This document shows, piece by piece, positions 11,641 through 21,329 of a DNA stretch of 44,169 nucleotides. Both the position numbers and the translations under genes were made by a program. Origin of the DNA: Ignatzschineria ureiclastica (GTDB lineage: Bacteria; Pseudomonadota; Gammaproteobacteria; Cardiobacteriales; Wohlfahrtiimonadaceae); NCBI RefSeq assembly GCF_003121845.1, contig NZ_QEWQ01000009.1, positions 1-44,169 on the forward strand. Direction: 5' to 3'. The first letter of the stretch is position 1. Each line of letters opens with the position of its first letter. The notes beneath the pieces are model-generated. The model searched no databases, was not told the origin of the DNA, and was given only the letters and a program-made list of their open reading frames with translations.

Positions 11641-11691
11641 CCCAATAACCGCCAATAATCATTCATGATTGGGTCGTTGTTGGGTTTCTTT
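11641..11691 (+). terminator. Terminator after pheA
   Basis: Nested inverted repeat: CCCAATAAC pairs imperfectly with GTTGTTGGG, and inside it AATCAT with ATGATT. It is followed by TTTCTTTCTT on the plus strand. The remaining gap to 11900 is AT-rich with short ttcattta repeats. Confidence 0.75.
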
Positions 11692-11900
11692 CTTGGGTTT
11701 CCCCTCAATAAAGGCGTATAATTATCAGATAATAATTTATTTTATTAAATATTCATTTATTCATTTGTTCATTTATTTATGAATATATAATGAGTGAATG
11801 ACACCCTAAAGATCAGTTATTAATAAGATCTGTATTAATATAATCTCTATTCATACATTTTATGGTGAATATCGTTCTACTCTGATAAAAGGAGCCACTT

Positions 11901-12161
11901 ATGGAACCCATCTATACCCAAAATCAACCAACCGTCAGTCCGGTAATGACCACGAAAGATTGGGTGATTACTTGGATTATCTTTATTATTCCTGTCGTGG
12001 GCTTTATTGCTTCTATCGTTTGGGCTATTGATGGTAAAAATCCCAATAGAACCAATTTTTTCCGCGCTTATTGGATTGTATCAATTGCTGTCATCATCAT
12101 TTTGGCGATTCTTTACGGTATTATCTTAGCAATTGGCTATAGCAATGGCGCATTTCACTAA
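11901..12161 (+). CDS. Small membrane protein of unknown function, two predicted TM helices
   Basis: 86 residues. Hydrophilic N-terminus (MEPIYTQNQPTVSPVM), a TM segment about 20-43 (DWVITWIIFIIPVVGFIASI), a polar loop DGKNPNRTNFFRAYW, and a second TM segment about 57-80. AAAGGAG lies eight bases before ATG, which supports real translation. A hairpin terminator follows. The hairpin-like topology and charged loop resemble many small bacterial membrane proteins; no family was recognised. It sits alone between pheA and folB. Confidence 0.75.
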   Translation: MEPIYTQNQPTVSPVMTTKDWVITWIIFIIPVVGFIASIVWAIDGKNPNRTNFFRAYWIVSIAVIIILAILYGIILAIGYSNGAFH

Positions 12162-12206
12162 CATCTAGTGCGATAAGGCGAGATAAAATAATCTCAGTAC
12201 AATATC

Positions 12207-12266
12207 AACGATAGAATATCCGAATAGTTCTGATAAGAGACAACGGTTTGTTCTATCGTTTTTTAT
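12207..12266 (+). terminator. Terminator after the small membrane protein gene
   Basis: AACGATAGAA (12207-12216) pairs with TTCTATCGTT (12251-12260), followed by a T-run. The loop is long (34 bases), so efficiency is uncertain. Confidence 0.65.
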
Positions 12267-12337
12267 TGCCTATACTGCATACCCTATATTGCATACAGAT
12301 TTGTTCAACATCACAAGTACATCAATAAGGTGATTCT

Positions 12338-12730
12338 ATGTATTTACACCCTAATCCCCCGGCGGATATTGTCTTTATCAAAAATCTCGCACTCGACATC
12401 ATTATCGGCATCTATCCCCACGAGCGTGTCGCCACGCAGCCTATTACTCTGAACCTTGAAATGCAGTGGGATAATCGACCCTCTGCGGAAAAAGATGATA
12501 TTAATCTAACACTCGATTATGAAAAGGTGAGTAATTACATTAAAGAGTTCGCAGCGCATTCCGCTTTTCAATTAGTAGAGACCTTTACCGAAACATTAGC
12601 GAAGAAGCTGATTCTTGAATTTAATATTCCGGCGCTCTCCATTGAACTTAATAAACTCACTGCTATTTCCGGTACTGATGCGGTAGGTGTCAAGATCTAT
12701 CGAGAGAAAGCGCACTATATTCATGATTAG
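12338..12730 (+). CDS. folB: Dihydroneopterin aldolase
   Basis: Converts 7,8-dihydroneopterin to 6-hydroxymethyl-dihydropterin in folate synthesis; cytosolic octamer in the family. 130 residues. Family marks: IKNLALDIIIGIYPHER near residue 14-30 (with the active-site Glu), the segment LTLDYEKVSNYI, LVETFTETLAKKLI (LVET with the pterin-binding Glu), and the C-terminal strand AVGVKIYREK. The N-terminus (MYLHPNPPADIV) is a few residues longer than typical. An AAGG-type site precedes the ATG. It converges with dadA across a bidirectional terminator. Confidence 0.95.
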   Translation: MYLHPNPPADIVFIKNLALDIIIGIYPHERVATQPITLNLEMQWDNRPSAEKDDINLTLDYEKVSNYIKEFAAHSAFQLVETFTETLAKKLILEFNIPALSIELNKLTAISGTDAVGVKIYREKAHYIHD

Positions 12731-12778
12731 ATGATGATTAGATTCATAGTAAGAAAGCTATTTTATGGATAGCCACAA

Positions 12779-12810
12779 AAAAGAGGTTCTCTCAAATTAG
12801 AACCTCTTTT
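12779..12810. terminator. Bidirectional terminator between folB and dadA
   Basis: AAAAGAGGTTCT and AGAACCTCTTTT form a near-perfect 12-bp stem with an eight-base loop. The A-run on one side and T-run on the other suit both convergent genes. Confidence 0.9.
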
Positions 12811-12869
12811 CGTTATAAAGTGCATTTATCACTATCGTACACTATCGCATTAATTATAAGATCAAAACA

Positions 12870-14129
12870 TTATGCGTGATAACGACTCAAATCTAAGCCT
12901 TCGCTACTAATCTCCGGCGTCTCCCCGGCAATGAGATCACTCACATAACGACCAGAGCCTGCAGCCATTGTCCAGCCAAGTGTACCATGGCCGATATTGA
13001 GGAAGAGATTCTCATATTTTGCGCGCCCTAAAATCGGCGTACCATCCGGCGTTGCAGGACGTAATCCTGTCCAGAAGAGTGCTTCCGGCAAGTTTCCGCC
13101 TTCAGGATAGAGATCATTGGTGACAAACTCCAGGGTTTCCCGGCGACGAGGGTTCAGACTTAAATCGTACCCCATTAACTCCGCCATACCGCCCACACGA
13201 ATGCGCTGATCAAATCGCGTAATGGCAATTTTGTAAGTTTCATCCAAAATAGTAGATTGCGGTGCCATTTCAGGATTAATAATCGGAATGGTTAAAGAGT
13301 AGCCTTTCAACGGATAAACAGGGATCTCTATGCCAATGGGCGCTAATTTACCCGCCCCATAACTGCCTAGACAGACGGCATAAGCATCTGCGGTGAGCTT
13401 CTCGCCATCCACCCAAACGCCTGTGACCTTCTTACCATCAGTGTCAATCTTTTCAACTACAACACCAAATTTAAAGGTGACACCAAGCGCTTTCGCTTTC
13501 TCAGCAAGACGGCTAGTATAGAGATAGCAATCGCCGGTTTCATCATTCGGCAAACGTAAACCACCTGCCAATTTATGAACACTTTTTGCTAATGCCGGCT
13601 CTACAGCGACAATGCCATCACGATCGAGCACTTCATAAGGCACATTAAACTCTTCTAATACCGCAATATCTTTCTGAATCGCCTGCATCTGTGCTTCTGT
13701 ACGCAGTAATTGTGTTGTGCCGAGCGTCCGCTCTTCATAATGTAGATCAATCTCTTTACGTAGATCCCGCAAGCAATCCCGGCTATATTCTGAAACACGC
13801 ACCATACGGGCTTTATTCGTGGCATAACTCTTTTCATTACAGTTACGCAAAAGCTGCCACATCCAATGATACTGCTTCAGACTTTTAGTAGGACGAATCG
13901 CCAAAGGCGCATGCTCCCGTTGCATCAACCATTTAATCGCCTTCATCGGAATACCTGGCGCCGCCCAAGGAGAAGCATATCCTGGTGAGATCTGCCCGGC
14001 ATTACCGTAGCTCGTCTCTAATCCGGCACCATCTTGTCGGTCAACCACAGTGACTTTAAATCCTTTTTTAGCTAAAAAGTAGGCTAATGAAGTGCCTACC
14101 GCGCCGCTCCCTAATACTAATACATCCAT
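12870..14129 (-). CDS. dadA: D-amino acid dehydrogenase, small subunit (DadA)
   Basis: FAD-dependent, membrane-associated dehydrogenase oxidising D-alanine and other D-amino acids to 2-oxo acids, passing electrons to the respiratory chain. 419 residues (E. coli 432). Rossmann FAD motif [21 protein letters not shown] at 3-24, the family block [20 protein letters not shown] near 40-60, and the C-terminal FAD block [15 protein letters not shown] followed by [10 protein letters not shown]. It is divergent from a Na+/alanine symporter across a 535-bp spacer, which strongly suggests use of alanine as carbon or nitrogen source. No alanine racemase gene is present in the window. Confidence 0.97.
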   Translation of the reverse strand: MDVLVLGSGAVGTSLAYFLAKKGFKVTVVDRQDGAGLETSYGNAGQISPGYASPWAAPGIPMKAIKWLMQREHAPLAIRPTKSLKQYHWMWQLLRNCNEKSYATNKARMVRVSEYSRDCLRDLRKEIDLHYEERTLGTTQLLRTEAQMQAIQKDIAVLEEFNVPYEVLDRDGIVAVEPALAKSVHKLAGGLRLPNDETGDCYLYTSRLAEKAKALGVTFKFGVVVEKIDTDGKKVTGVWVDGEKLTADAYAVCLGSYGAGKLAPIGIEIPVYPLKGYSLTIPIINPEMAPQSTILDETYKIAITRFDQRIRVGGMAELMGYDLSLNPRRRETLEFVTNDLYPEGGNLPEALFWTGLRPATPDGTPILGRAKYENLFLNIGHGTLGWTMAAGSGRYVSDLIAGETPEISSEGLDLSRYHA

Positions 14130-14147
14130 CTTCTCTCCTTTCCATCT

Positions 14148-14228
14148 ACTTTAGAAACGTATTTTAGAATCTTGTTTTAGAAGCTTGTTTTAGAAGCTTA
14201 CTCTAGAGTCTTACTCCAGAATCCCGCT
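14148..14228. repeat. Degenerate 13-bp tandem repeats upstream of dadA
   Basis: About six units of the form tTTTAGAAgcttg, losing identity towards the right (tctagagtcttac, tccagaatcccgc), lie just upstream of the dadA start. Helical-phase spacing near 13 bp could array regulator binding, but it may be simple slippage. The remaining 14229-14664 spacer has no gene; promoters for dadA and the symporter must be in it. Confidence 0.65.
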
Positions 14229-14664
14229 ATAAGATCGCATTTTAGATTGCCTCTAAATGAACTTTTCATTCCCCTAAGATAATACACCTTATTCATTACG
14301 TTGCATTGTCTCACAGCCAAAAAAACAGGACAGAAATCTTTCACATTTCTTCAAAATATCTCTCATAAATCATTGTTAAACTTTTATCTTTCACAATTTA
14401 TGTTTATAATGATCACTTTTAGAGATATCATAAAATAACGGCTCTCGATAAGGTGTTATTTCTTCAGGTTGATCACCGATCAATAATGAGATTTTAATCC
14501 TTTCTAGACGTTTTGATGATACAGCGATTCTCTACCCTCAATCAGAAGTCGCGGTATAAACAATGGTATTGATATCACATTTTCCACCCTTGCAATTATG
14601 GTAATCGTTGCAAGATTTCATTTGATTCTACTTTTATATAGACACTCACAATAAAGGCCCCGTA

Positions 14665-16113
14665 ATGAGCTTTGAATCACTTCTAACTGCTTTCCAGCAT
14701 ATTCTTTGGGATTATCTCTTAGTCTATCTTCTTTGTGGCATTGGGATTTTTTATACCTTACTGCTCAAAGGTATCCAAATTCGTAAATTTAAAACCGCCT
14801 TTCGAGCGCTCACCTCCAAATTCTCACTCAAAGGCAAAAGTGCTGATAAGAGTGGCATGAGCTCTTTCCAAGCGGTGTCGACCGCCATCGCTGGACAAGT
14901 GGGAACTGGTAACCTTGCCGGTCCCGCTACTGCGATTATGGCAGGCGGACCTGGGGCGATTTTCTGGATGTGGGTCTCCTCCTTCTTCGGAATGGCGACT
15001 ATCTATGCAGAAGCGATCTTAGCGCAAAAATATAAAACCAAAGATCGAACCGGCCAAGCGGTTGGTGGACCTGCGTACTATATTGAGAAAGGTTTAGGGA
15101 TCAAATGGTTGGCTGTACTCTTTGCGATTCTGATCATCTTAGCCTTAGGCTTAATCGGCAATATGGTGCAATCGAATTCTATCGCTTCAGCATTTGAGAA
15201 ATCGCTCTCTATTCCTACTTGGGTGACAGGGCTTTTCGTAGCAGTTCTAGTGGCCTTCTTAGTGATCGGCGGTATCAAAAATATTGCTTCATTTACTGAA
15301 AAAATCGTGCCTTCAATGGCCTTTTTCTATCTGATTGGTGCGATTATCGTTTTAGCGATGAATTATCAATTTATTCTACCTGCTTTCAAAGCGATCTTTA
15401 TCGCAGCCTTTAATCCTGAAGCGGTTCTAGGCGGTGGTGCCGGGATTGCCATTCAACAAGCGATGCGTCTCGGGATTGCCCGCGGACTCTTTTCAAATGA
15501 AGCGGGTATGGGTTCAACGCCACACGCGCATGCTGTTGCAAAGGTAAAAACGCCAGAAGAGCAAGGTTATATTGCCATGATGGGGGTTTTTGTGGTCGGT
15601 GTCATCGTGACACTCACAGGACTTGTCATTATCACCTCAGGACTTCGAGGCTGGGAAGCTTCAGGCAGTGCAAATCCTTCCTTCCTCTCCTTCTTTGATG
15701 GTCAAGGTACCGGAATTACCATTACGCAATATGCTTATGAGATGATCTTCGGCTCTGTGGGCGGCATCTTTATCGCCTTCTCACTCCTCTTTTTCGCTTT
15801 CTCCACCATTATCGGCTGGTATTACTATGCGGAAACCAATGTGCGTTATCTCTTTAAACACAAATCTGCCGTACCGCTCTTTCAGATTTTAGTGGTCATC
15901 GGTGTCTTCGGCGCATCCTTTATTCATGTGGATATCGTCTGGCAATTAGCGGATCTCTTTAATGGATTAATGGTATTACCCAATATCACAGCGCTACTCC
16001 TCCTCGCCCCCATTGTCTTTATGGAAACGATGAAATGCGATTGGAGAGTGGTTCCTATTTTAGGGCGCTTACCGATCTTTAGAACAAAGCCGGTCGAATC
16101 AGAAGAGGGTTAA
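14665..16113 (+). CDS. Sodium:alanine symporter family protein (AGCS)
   Basis: Inner-membrane secondary transporter that imports alanine or glycine with Na+ or H+. 482 residues with about 11 predicted TM helices. Diagnostic AGCS blocks: STAIAGQVGTGNLAGPATA, GGPGAIFWMW, ATIYAEAILAQKYK, GIARGLFSNEAGMGSTPHAHA, and GWYYYAETNVRYLF near the C-terminus. Length is typical (450-540). Divergently arranged with dadA, it provides the uptake side of the same pathway. Confidence 0.95.
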   Translation: MSFESLLTAFQHILWDYLLVYLLCGIGIFYTLLLKGIQIRKFKTAFRALTSKFSLKGKSADKSGMSSFQAVSTAIAGQVGTGNLAGPATAIMAGGPGAIFWMWVSSFFGMATIYAEAILAQKYKTKDRTGQAVGGPAYYIEKGLGIKWLAVLFAILIILALGLIGNMVQSNSIASAFEKSLSIPTWVTGLFVAVLVAFLVIGGIKNIASFTEKIVPSMAFFYLIGAIIVLAMNYQFILPAFKAIFIAAFNPEAVLGGGAGIAIQQAMRLGIARGLFSNEAGMGSTPHAHAVAKVKTPEEQGYIAMMGVFVVGVIVTLTGLVIITSGLRGWEASGSANPSFLSFFDGQGTGITITQYAYEMIFGSVGGIFIAFSLLFFAFSTIIGWYYYAETNVRYLFKHKSAVPLFQILVVIGVFGASFIHVDIVWQLADLFNGLMVLPNITALLLLAPIVFMETMKCDWRVVPILGRLPIFRTKPVESEEG

Positions 16114-16190
16114 AACGTCTAGCGCTAAATATCCGTTGATCTGAACATCATTATTTAGCGATATAATAATTGAGATAGGTATAACAACTG

Positions 16191-16224
16191 AAGCATCACT
16201 CATTGAATTGGGGGATGCTTTTTT
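16191..16224 (+). terminator. Terminator after AGCS gene
   Basis: AAGCATC (16191-16197) pairs with GATGCTT (16214-16220), followed by four T. The stem is only seven pairs. Confidence 0.65.
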
Positions 16225-16583
16225 GTATAGAAATAACAGCACTCTCTATAGCCGGCGCACAATTGCGATAAAAATAAGATCATTCCCCCCGGCGATGGGA
16301 TTAATCTGCTTAGTGGTATTCTATTGTCCATTTTAATGAAGATCTGATTCCCGGCGGGAGGGAATGAGTGCAAATCTAGATAAATCCCGCGCCCGCAAAT
16401 AAGAAGCTCAAAGCTGCTCGGAAAGATCCTCCACTTATTCCTCAAAGAATTGTTTTAAATCACGCCTTTTTACAAAAAATCGGTACAATAAAATGATTCA
16501 AGAATGCTCGGTGATGTGATTGAGATATGATCGAGAACATAACCAACATTCTATCTACTTTGATGATGTCTCAAGAGGGAACT

Positions 16584-17006
16584 ATGAAACGATTATCCAT
16601 TGGTCTTGTCGCCCATGATGCTAAGAAGAAATTACTTGTAGATTGGATTGGGGATTATCTCCCTTACTTTCGGCAACACGATCTTTATGCCACAGGCACC
16701 ACAGGAAAACATATCCTAGATGCTTATCCTGATCTCTCCCTCACTCGTCTGAAAAGCGGACCTCTCGGCGGCGATCAGCAACTAGGTTCAATGATCTGTA
16801 CTGAAAAGCTTGATCTACTCATCTTCTTTACCGATGCTCTTACGCCGATGCCGCATGATGTGGATGTGAAGGCTCTTATTCGCCTCTCTACACTCTACAA
16901 TATTCCAAATGCTTGTAATACCGCAACAGCGAGTCTTTTAATGCAGGCCATTATTCTCAATCATGACAATAATAATCAAGGCTTCCTCAGCCAAAAAGCG
17001 CCTTAA
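16584..17006 (+). CDS. mgsA: Methylglyoxal synthase
   Basis: Converts dihydroxyacetone phosphate to methylglyoxal and phosphate, an overflow route of glycolysis. With the ATG at 16584 the protein is 140 residues and begins MKRLSIGLVAHD, aligning with short Bacillus-type MgsA. AGAGGGA lies immediately upstream. An in-frame ATG at 16527 would add 19 residues that match nothing and is not preferred. Phosphate loop ATGTTGKH; catalytic Asp64 in GPLGGDQQ; His91 and Asp94 in HDVDVKALIR; NACNTATA near the C-terminus. It is followed by the OPT gene on the same strand after 154 bp. The region 16225-16583 has no other convincing gene. Confidence 0.95.
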   Translation: MKRLSIGLVAHDAKKKLLVDWIGDYLPYFRQHDLYATGTTGKHILDAYPDLSLTRLKSGPLGGDQQLGSMICTEKLDLLIFFTDALTPMPHDVDVKALIRLSTLYNIPNACNTATASLLMQAIILNHDNNNQGFLSQKAP

Positions 17007-17160
17007 TCATCATCTTAACGACTAATATGGTGATTTTTGACTTTATGATGATTGATCACTAAAAATGATTGCAAATATCAATAAAAGGGGTCATTTAGAT
17101 GCAACCCTTTGCAATCAATAGTAAACTTATCCTTTTTTGAATTAACAATGAAGGATCGTC

Positions 17161-19215
17161 ATGAATCAAATGCGAGAACTGACGCTCCGGGGGATGATCC
17201 TCGGGGCGCTTATTACAGTGGTATTTACCGCATCGAATGTCTACTTAGGGCTCAAGGTAGGGCTCACTTTCTCCTCTGCTATTCCGGCAGCGGTGATCTC
17301 AATGGCCGTATTACGTCTCTTTGCCGGCTCCACCATTTTAGAAAATAATATGGTGCAAACTCAAGCATCGGCCGCAGGAACACTCTCTTCGATTATCTTC
17401 GTGATTCCCGGACTGTTGATGATCGGCTATTGGCAAGATTTCCACTTCTTGATGACCTTCTTTATCTGTGCCGCCGGCGGTATGCTCGGGGTGCTCTTCT
17501 CCATTCCGCTTCGTCACGTTATGGTGGTTAAAAGTGATCTACCTTATCCTGAGGGCGTTGCCGCCGCTGAGATTCTCAAAGCAGGTTGCAATGAGCAAGT
17601 GGATGAAAAAGGCAATACCTCTTCAAAAGAGGGCTTGAAAGATATCCTCTTCGGCGGCGCCATTGCCGCAGTCGTCACGCTTTTTACCAGCGGTTTTCGC
17701 TTACTTTCAGGGGGCGCGGCTTATTGGGTCACCGCAGGTAAGGCGATCTTCCAAATTCCGCTCGGCTTCTCTTTAGCGTTGATGAGTGCCGGCTACTTAG
17801 TGGGTATTGTCTCTTGTGTAGCGATTATTATCGGCGCATTAATGGCTTGGGGCATTGCAGTGCCTATTTTAAGTACCATTCAAGAATTCCCGGCAGAGAT
17901 GAGCTATAGCGCGATCGCTTCCTCTATTTGGGCAGAAGATGTACGCTTTATCGGTGCAGGGACTTTAGCGATTGCTGCTGTTTGGACGCTATTAACGCTG
18001 ATGAAACCTGTGATTGAGGGCATTAAAATGTCACTCGGTGCACTTAAAGGGGATACCGGCAATAGTACAAATCGGACAGAGCAAGATCTCTCACCCAAAA
18101 CCATTTTACTGATTATGGGCGCAATGCTCCTCATCTTAGTGGGCACTTTCTACACCTTTATCAGTGATGCTGATCTGTCAGCAGGATTTGCGTGGACGCT
18201 AGTCGCCGTCTCTGTCATCTTTGCCTTTGTAATGGGCTTTCTAGTCGCCGCTGCAAGTGGCTATATGGCAGGCTTAGTCGGCTCTTCTGCTAGTCCCATT
18301 TCCGGCATCGGAATTGTTGCGATTACTATTGCGGCACTGCTACTTCTCTTTGTGGGTGAAGCGGGCGGTTTAATGGAAACCGCTGCCGGCACGCAATTTG
18401 CTACGGCTTTAGCGCTATTCACAACAAGTGCGGTAATCGCCATTGCTTGTATCTCTAACGATAACCTACAAGATCTCAAAACCGGTTATCTCGTACACGC
18501 AACCCCTTGGCGACAACAGGTTGCGCTTCTGATCGGCTGTATTGTCGGAGCGATCGTCATTGCGCCAATCTTGGATATTCTCTATCAAGCCTATGGCTTT
18601 ACCGGCGCACTGCCACGTCCGGGAATGGATGAATCACAAGTGTTAGCCGCACCACAAGCGACATTAATGGCAACTATTTCTGCCGGGATCTTCTCTCATC
18701 AATTAGAGTGGACGATGATTATTATCGGACTTGTATTAGGGGCGGTCATTATTGTTCTTGATATGTTCTTAGCCAACCGGGGTTCTAAATTCCGTCTACC
18801 TGCTCTTGCCGTTGGAATGGGAATCTATCTGCCACCAAGTATTACCACTGCCATTTTTGTCGGCGGTTTACTCTCTTGGATTATCAAGCGCCGCGCAGCA
18901 AAACGCCTTGCCGGTCGACCTGAAGCAGTACGGAAATCAGAATATGAGAAAGCGGATCGTAAAAGCGCCCTCATCGCCTCTGGTTTAATTGTAGGGGAGA
19001 GTTTAGTAGGTGTGATTATGGCGACAGTGATCGTGGTGAGTATGAATATCGATGCGATTCCGGATGATCGAAAAAATGCGCCACTCTCACTCTTAGGCGG
19101 TATGACCGATATCTTTGGTAGTAGCACACCAATGGTACAGCAATTACTCGGACTCTTTGTCTTCCTTTTTGTTGCCGTACTATTTGTTAGACGCGCACTC
19201 TCTGCTCTGAAATAG
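17161..19215 (+). CDS. OPT-family oligopeptide transporter
   Basis: Polytopic inner-membrane protein, 684 residues with about 14-16 predicted TM segments, of the OPT superfamily (peptides or metal-chelate complexes, proton-coupled). Family blocks: N-terminal ELTLRGMILGALITVVFTA, NVYLGLKVGLTFSSAIPAAV, NMVQTQASAAGTLSS, LPYPEGVAAAEILKAG, and NDNLQDLKTGYLVHATPWRQ. Length fits the prokaryotic OPT branch. An AAGGA site precedes the ATG. The substrate cannot be told from sequence; peptide uptake is the family default. A strong terminator lies about 95 bp downstream. Confidence 0.94.
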   Translation: MNQMRELTLRGMILGALITVVFTASNVYLGLKVGLTFSSAIPAAVISMAVLRLFAGSTILENNMVQTQASAAGTLSSIIFVIPGLLMIGYWQDFHFLMTFFICAAGGMLGVLFSIPLRHVMVVKSDLPYPEGVAAAEILKAGCNEQVDEKGNTSSKEGLKDILFGGAIAAVVTLFTSGFRLLSGGAAYWVTAGKAIFQIPLGFSLALMSAGYLVGIVSCVAIIIGALMAWGIAVPILSTIQEFPAEMSYSAIASSIWAEDVRFIGAGTLAIAAVWTLLTLMKPVIEGIKMSLGALKGDTGNSTNRTEQDLSPKTILLIMGAMLLILVGTFYTFISDADLSAGFAWTLVAVSVIFAFVMGFLVAAASGYMAGLVGSSASPISGIGIVAITIAALLLLFVGEAGGLMETAAGTQFATALALFTTSAVIAIACISNDNLQDLKTGYLVHATPWRQQVALLIGCIVGAIVIAPILDILYQAYGFTGALPRPGMDESQVLAAPQATLMATISAGIFSHQLEWTMIIIGLVLGAVIIVLDMFLANRGSKFRLPALAVGMGIYLPPSITTAIFVGGLLSWIIKRRAAKRLAGRPEAVRKSEYEKADRKSALIASGLIVGESLVGVIMATVIVVSMNIDAIPDDRKNAPLSLLGGMTDIFGSSTPMVQQLLGLFVFLFVAVLFVRRALSALK

Positions 19216-19222
19216 AGCGATA

Positions 19223-19290
19223 ATATCATAAGATCGGTTCAAAATAAGCAGTATAGGCATCAGTGAAATACCAGCACATCAACTGTAAGA
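19223..19290 (+). repeat. Decayed or truncated MITE remnant
   Basis: atcataagatcggttcaaaataagc matches the left terminal repeat of the family. The core is degraded (tgaaataccagcacatcaactg versus aaatgccggcacatcagctg), and no right end is present before the terminator at 19311. Confidence 0.65.
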
Positions 19291-19310
19291 TGATGATAAA
19301 ACCGATAATA

Positions 19311-19357
19311 AAAACCCCGATATCAGCCTCTACATTCAGAGATAATATCGGGGTTTT
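19311..19357. terminator. Strong bidirectional terminator between OPT gene and rppH
   Basis: AAAACCCCGATAT (19311-19323) pairs perfectly with ATATCGGGGTTTT (19345-19357): a 13-bp stem serving the two convergent genes. Confidence 0.92.
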
Positions 19358-19437
19358 CTGTAGGTGGAGAACCTATTGATACTGCATTATTCCATTATTT
19401 AAATGATGAATCTAAACCAGTTCATTTCAGATATCGC

Positions 19438-20067
19438 CTACTTTGAAACTGTTTGGATCATAATCCGCTCTTCATCATATATCCGGCGTTTTCCGACTGT
19501 TTTAGTACTTTTTTTACGAGTATGCATTCGTAGTAACGAGTGTCGCCGTTTAATTCGGACATCCCGAGGTTTCTTAGGAATCATCTCTTCGAAGATTAAG
19601 GGAGCCAATTCTGTGAGCGCTTTATCATATACTTTACGTTTAAAATGAATCACATCGCGCAGTGGTAACCAATAATCAACCCATTTATAGAGATCAAATT
19701 CCGGTTGGTCAACCGCATTGAGATTAAAATCTTCTTCATTCCCTACAAATTCTAACATAAACCATACTTGTTTCTGTCCGATACAAGTTCGATCGCTAGA
19801 GGGATTGCGGCGAATCAGATTTTGCGGTAAACGATAACGCAACCACCGATCTGTTTTGCCTAAAATTTTAATGTGCTCAGGGCGTAATCCAACTTCTTCA
19901 TAAAGCTCTCTATACATCGCCTCTTCTGGTGTTTCATCGGGATCTATACCACCTTGTGGAAATTGCCAAGCATCCGCTTGACCGATCCGATGCCCCCAAA
20001 AGAGCTGTTGATCTTGATTACACAATATGATTCCAACGTTCGCTCGAAAGCCATCATTGTCTATCAT
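19438..20067 (-). CDS. rppH: RNA pyrophosphohydrolase
   Basis: Nudix hydrolase that removes pyrophosphate from the 5' end of mRNA and starts RNase E-dependent decay. 209 residues. Start [17 protein letters not shown] matches Rpp[12 protein letters not shown] precedes the Nudix box with G39, E45, R53, E54, E57, E58 and G60. [13 protein letters not shown] and the [10 protein letters not shown] block near residue 145 are also RppH-specific. E. coli RppH has 176 residues. Here the C-terminus extends by about 40 residues rich in Lys/Arg ([22 protein letters not shown]), which could bind RNA; that role is inferred. Confidence 0.95.
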   Translation of the reverse strand: MIDNDGFRANVGIILCNQDQQLFWGHRIGQADAWQFPQGGIDPDETPEEAMYRELYEEVGLRPEHIKILGKTDRWLRYRLPQNLIRRNPSSDRTCIGQKQVWFMLEFVGNEEDFNLNAVDQPEFDLYKWVDYWLPLRDVIHFKRKVYDKALTELAPLIFEEMIPKKPRDVRIKRRHSLLRMHTRKKSTKTVGKRRIYDEERIMIQTVSK

Positions 20068-20446
20068 TGTGTGCCTCTATAAAAAATAAAATTAAAAGTT
20101 ACCCTCTATTGTTCCATAAGGCGACTGCAATGCCAAATCTAATTTCGGTCAGAAAAAGGTCTTTTTTTCGCCAAAAGCCCCTCATCACCTTGCTTTTCTC
20201 TTACTCGTCAAAAGAAGTTAGATCGAATAATTTTTGAAATCATTTCAATGAGTTCCTTTTTAAAATCCCCCTTTTGACTTCTCTCCCCCATACTGTACTA
20301 TGATAATAATACATTTGGATTCTATTAAGGATTCATCTCGGTTTTTAGCACTCTGACAAAGAGAGATTGATCTCCCGCGTTAAAGAGTTATCAATCCTGA
20401 TATAGATCCTTAGATGAGCACTCTCTATCTATCATTAGGAGGTTAT
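20068..20446. other. Intergenic region between rppH and SDR pseudogene
   Basis: 379 bp between divergent genes. It must contain both promoters; no confident promoter hexamer pair, ORF or RNA structure was recognised. Confidence 0.5.
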
Positions 20447-21203
20447 ATGTTTTCACTTAAAGATCAAATTGCAGTAGTAACCGGTGGGGCAAGTGGTATC
20501 GGCCGAGGTATTGTGGAAGCGTTGGCAGAAGCCGGTGCAAAAGTGATTATTGCCGATATTAATCGAGAAAATGGTGAGAAAACTGCAACAGCTGTCAATG
20601 GTGATTTCATTGAACTCGATGTCACTAATCAAGCACTTTGTCAGCAGCGCATTGATGAAGTGGTCGCCCAATATGGTAAGCTCGATATTCTCTGCTCTAA
20701 CAGCGGTATCTTTCCACAAGCAACCCTTGAAGAGATGACCGAACAAGATTGGGACTTGATGCAATCAAGTCAATGTTAAAGGAACCTTTTTCATCGTACA
20801 AGCCGCGCTTAAAACAATGAAAAAACAGGGCTACGGCCGCGTTATTATCACCTCATCTATTACCGGTAATATTACAGGATTCCCCGGTTGGAGCCATTAC
20901 GGTGCATCTAAAGCCGCTCAACTAGGTTTTATGCGAAGTGCTGCGCTCGAATATGCGCGTTTTGGTATTACTGTGAATGCTGTATTACCGGGCAATATCC
21001 TCACTGACGGTCTCAAAGCCCAAGGAGAAACTTATCTCGATCAAATGCGGGCAACAATCCCCACACATACATTGGGGGAGCCCAAAGATATCGGTTATGC
21101 TGCAGCCTTCTTAGCTTCGAAAGAGGCCAAATATATTACCGGTCAAACGATCATTATTGACGGTGGCCAAATCCTGCCTGAATCGCCGGAAGCGCTCCTC
21201 TAA
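20447..21203 (+). pseudogene. SDR-family oxidoreductase with single-base frameshift
   Basis: Short-chain dehydrogenase/reductase broken into two frames. Part 1 (20447 to a stop at about 20777) has a perfect AGGAGG four bases before ATG and the NAD(P) motif TGGASGIGRG. Part 2 in the next frame carries the catalytic Ser (IITSSITG), YGASK with Tyr and Lys, and the usual C-terminus [15 protein letters not shown]. Around 20763-20770 one extra base (caatcaagtcaatg) breaks the frame; dropping one base restores [18 protein letters not shown], a normal SDR sequence. Restored length is about 251 residues. Both halves are otherwise intact, so this is either a very recent mutation or a sequencing error. 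The C-terminal LPES resembles UcpA-like SDRs; the substrate is unknown. Confidence 0.88.
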
Positions 21204-21282
21204 ACGTGATTTAGAAGTCATTTAGTCGTCGATCATTCAATAATCATTCAATAATTATTAAATGATTTTTTGATATTACAGC

Positions 21283-21316
21283 AAAGGTGAATAGGGTCAT
21301 TCCTCTTCACCTTTTT
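21283..21316. terminator. Terminator between SDR pseudogene and HAD phosphatase
   Basis: AAAGGTGAA (21283-21291) pairs with TTCACCTTT (21306-21314), followed by T residues on the plus strand. A weaker AATCATT/AATGATT stem with a T-run lies just before it at 21242-21271. Confidence 0.75.
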
Positions 21317-21329
21317 GTTTATTCAGATT

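Noticed and set aside
16200-16445. 81-residue minus-strand frame between the AGCS and mgsA genes
   Set aside because: No ribosome site, odd composition, overlaps the AGCS terminator; no recognisable domain.
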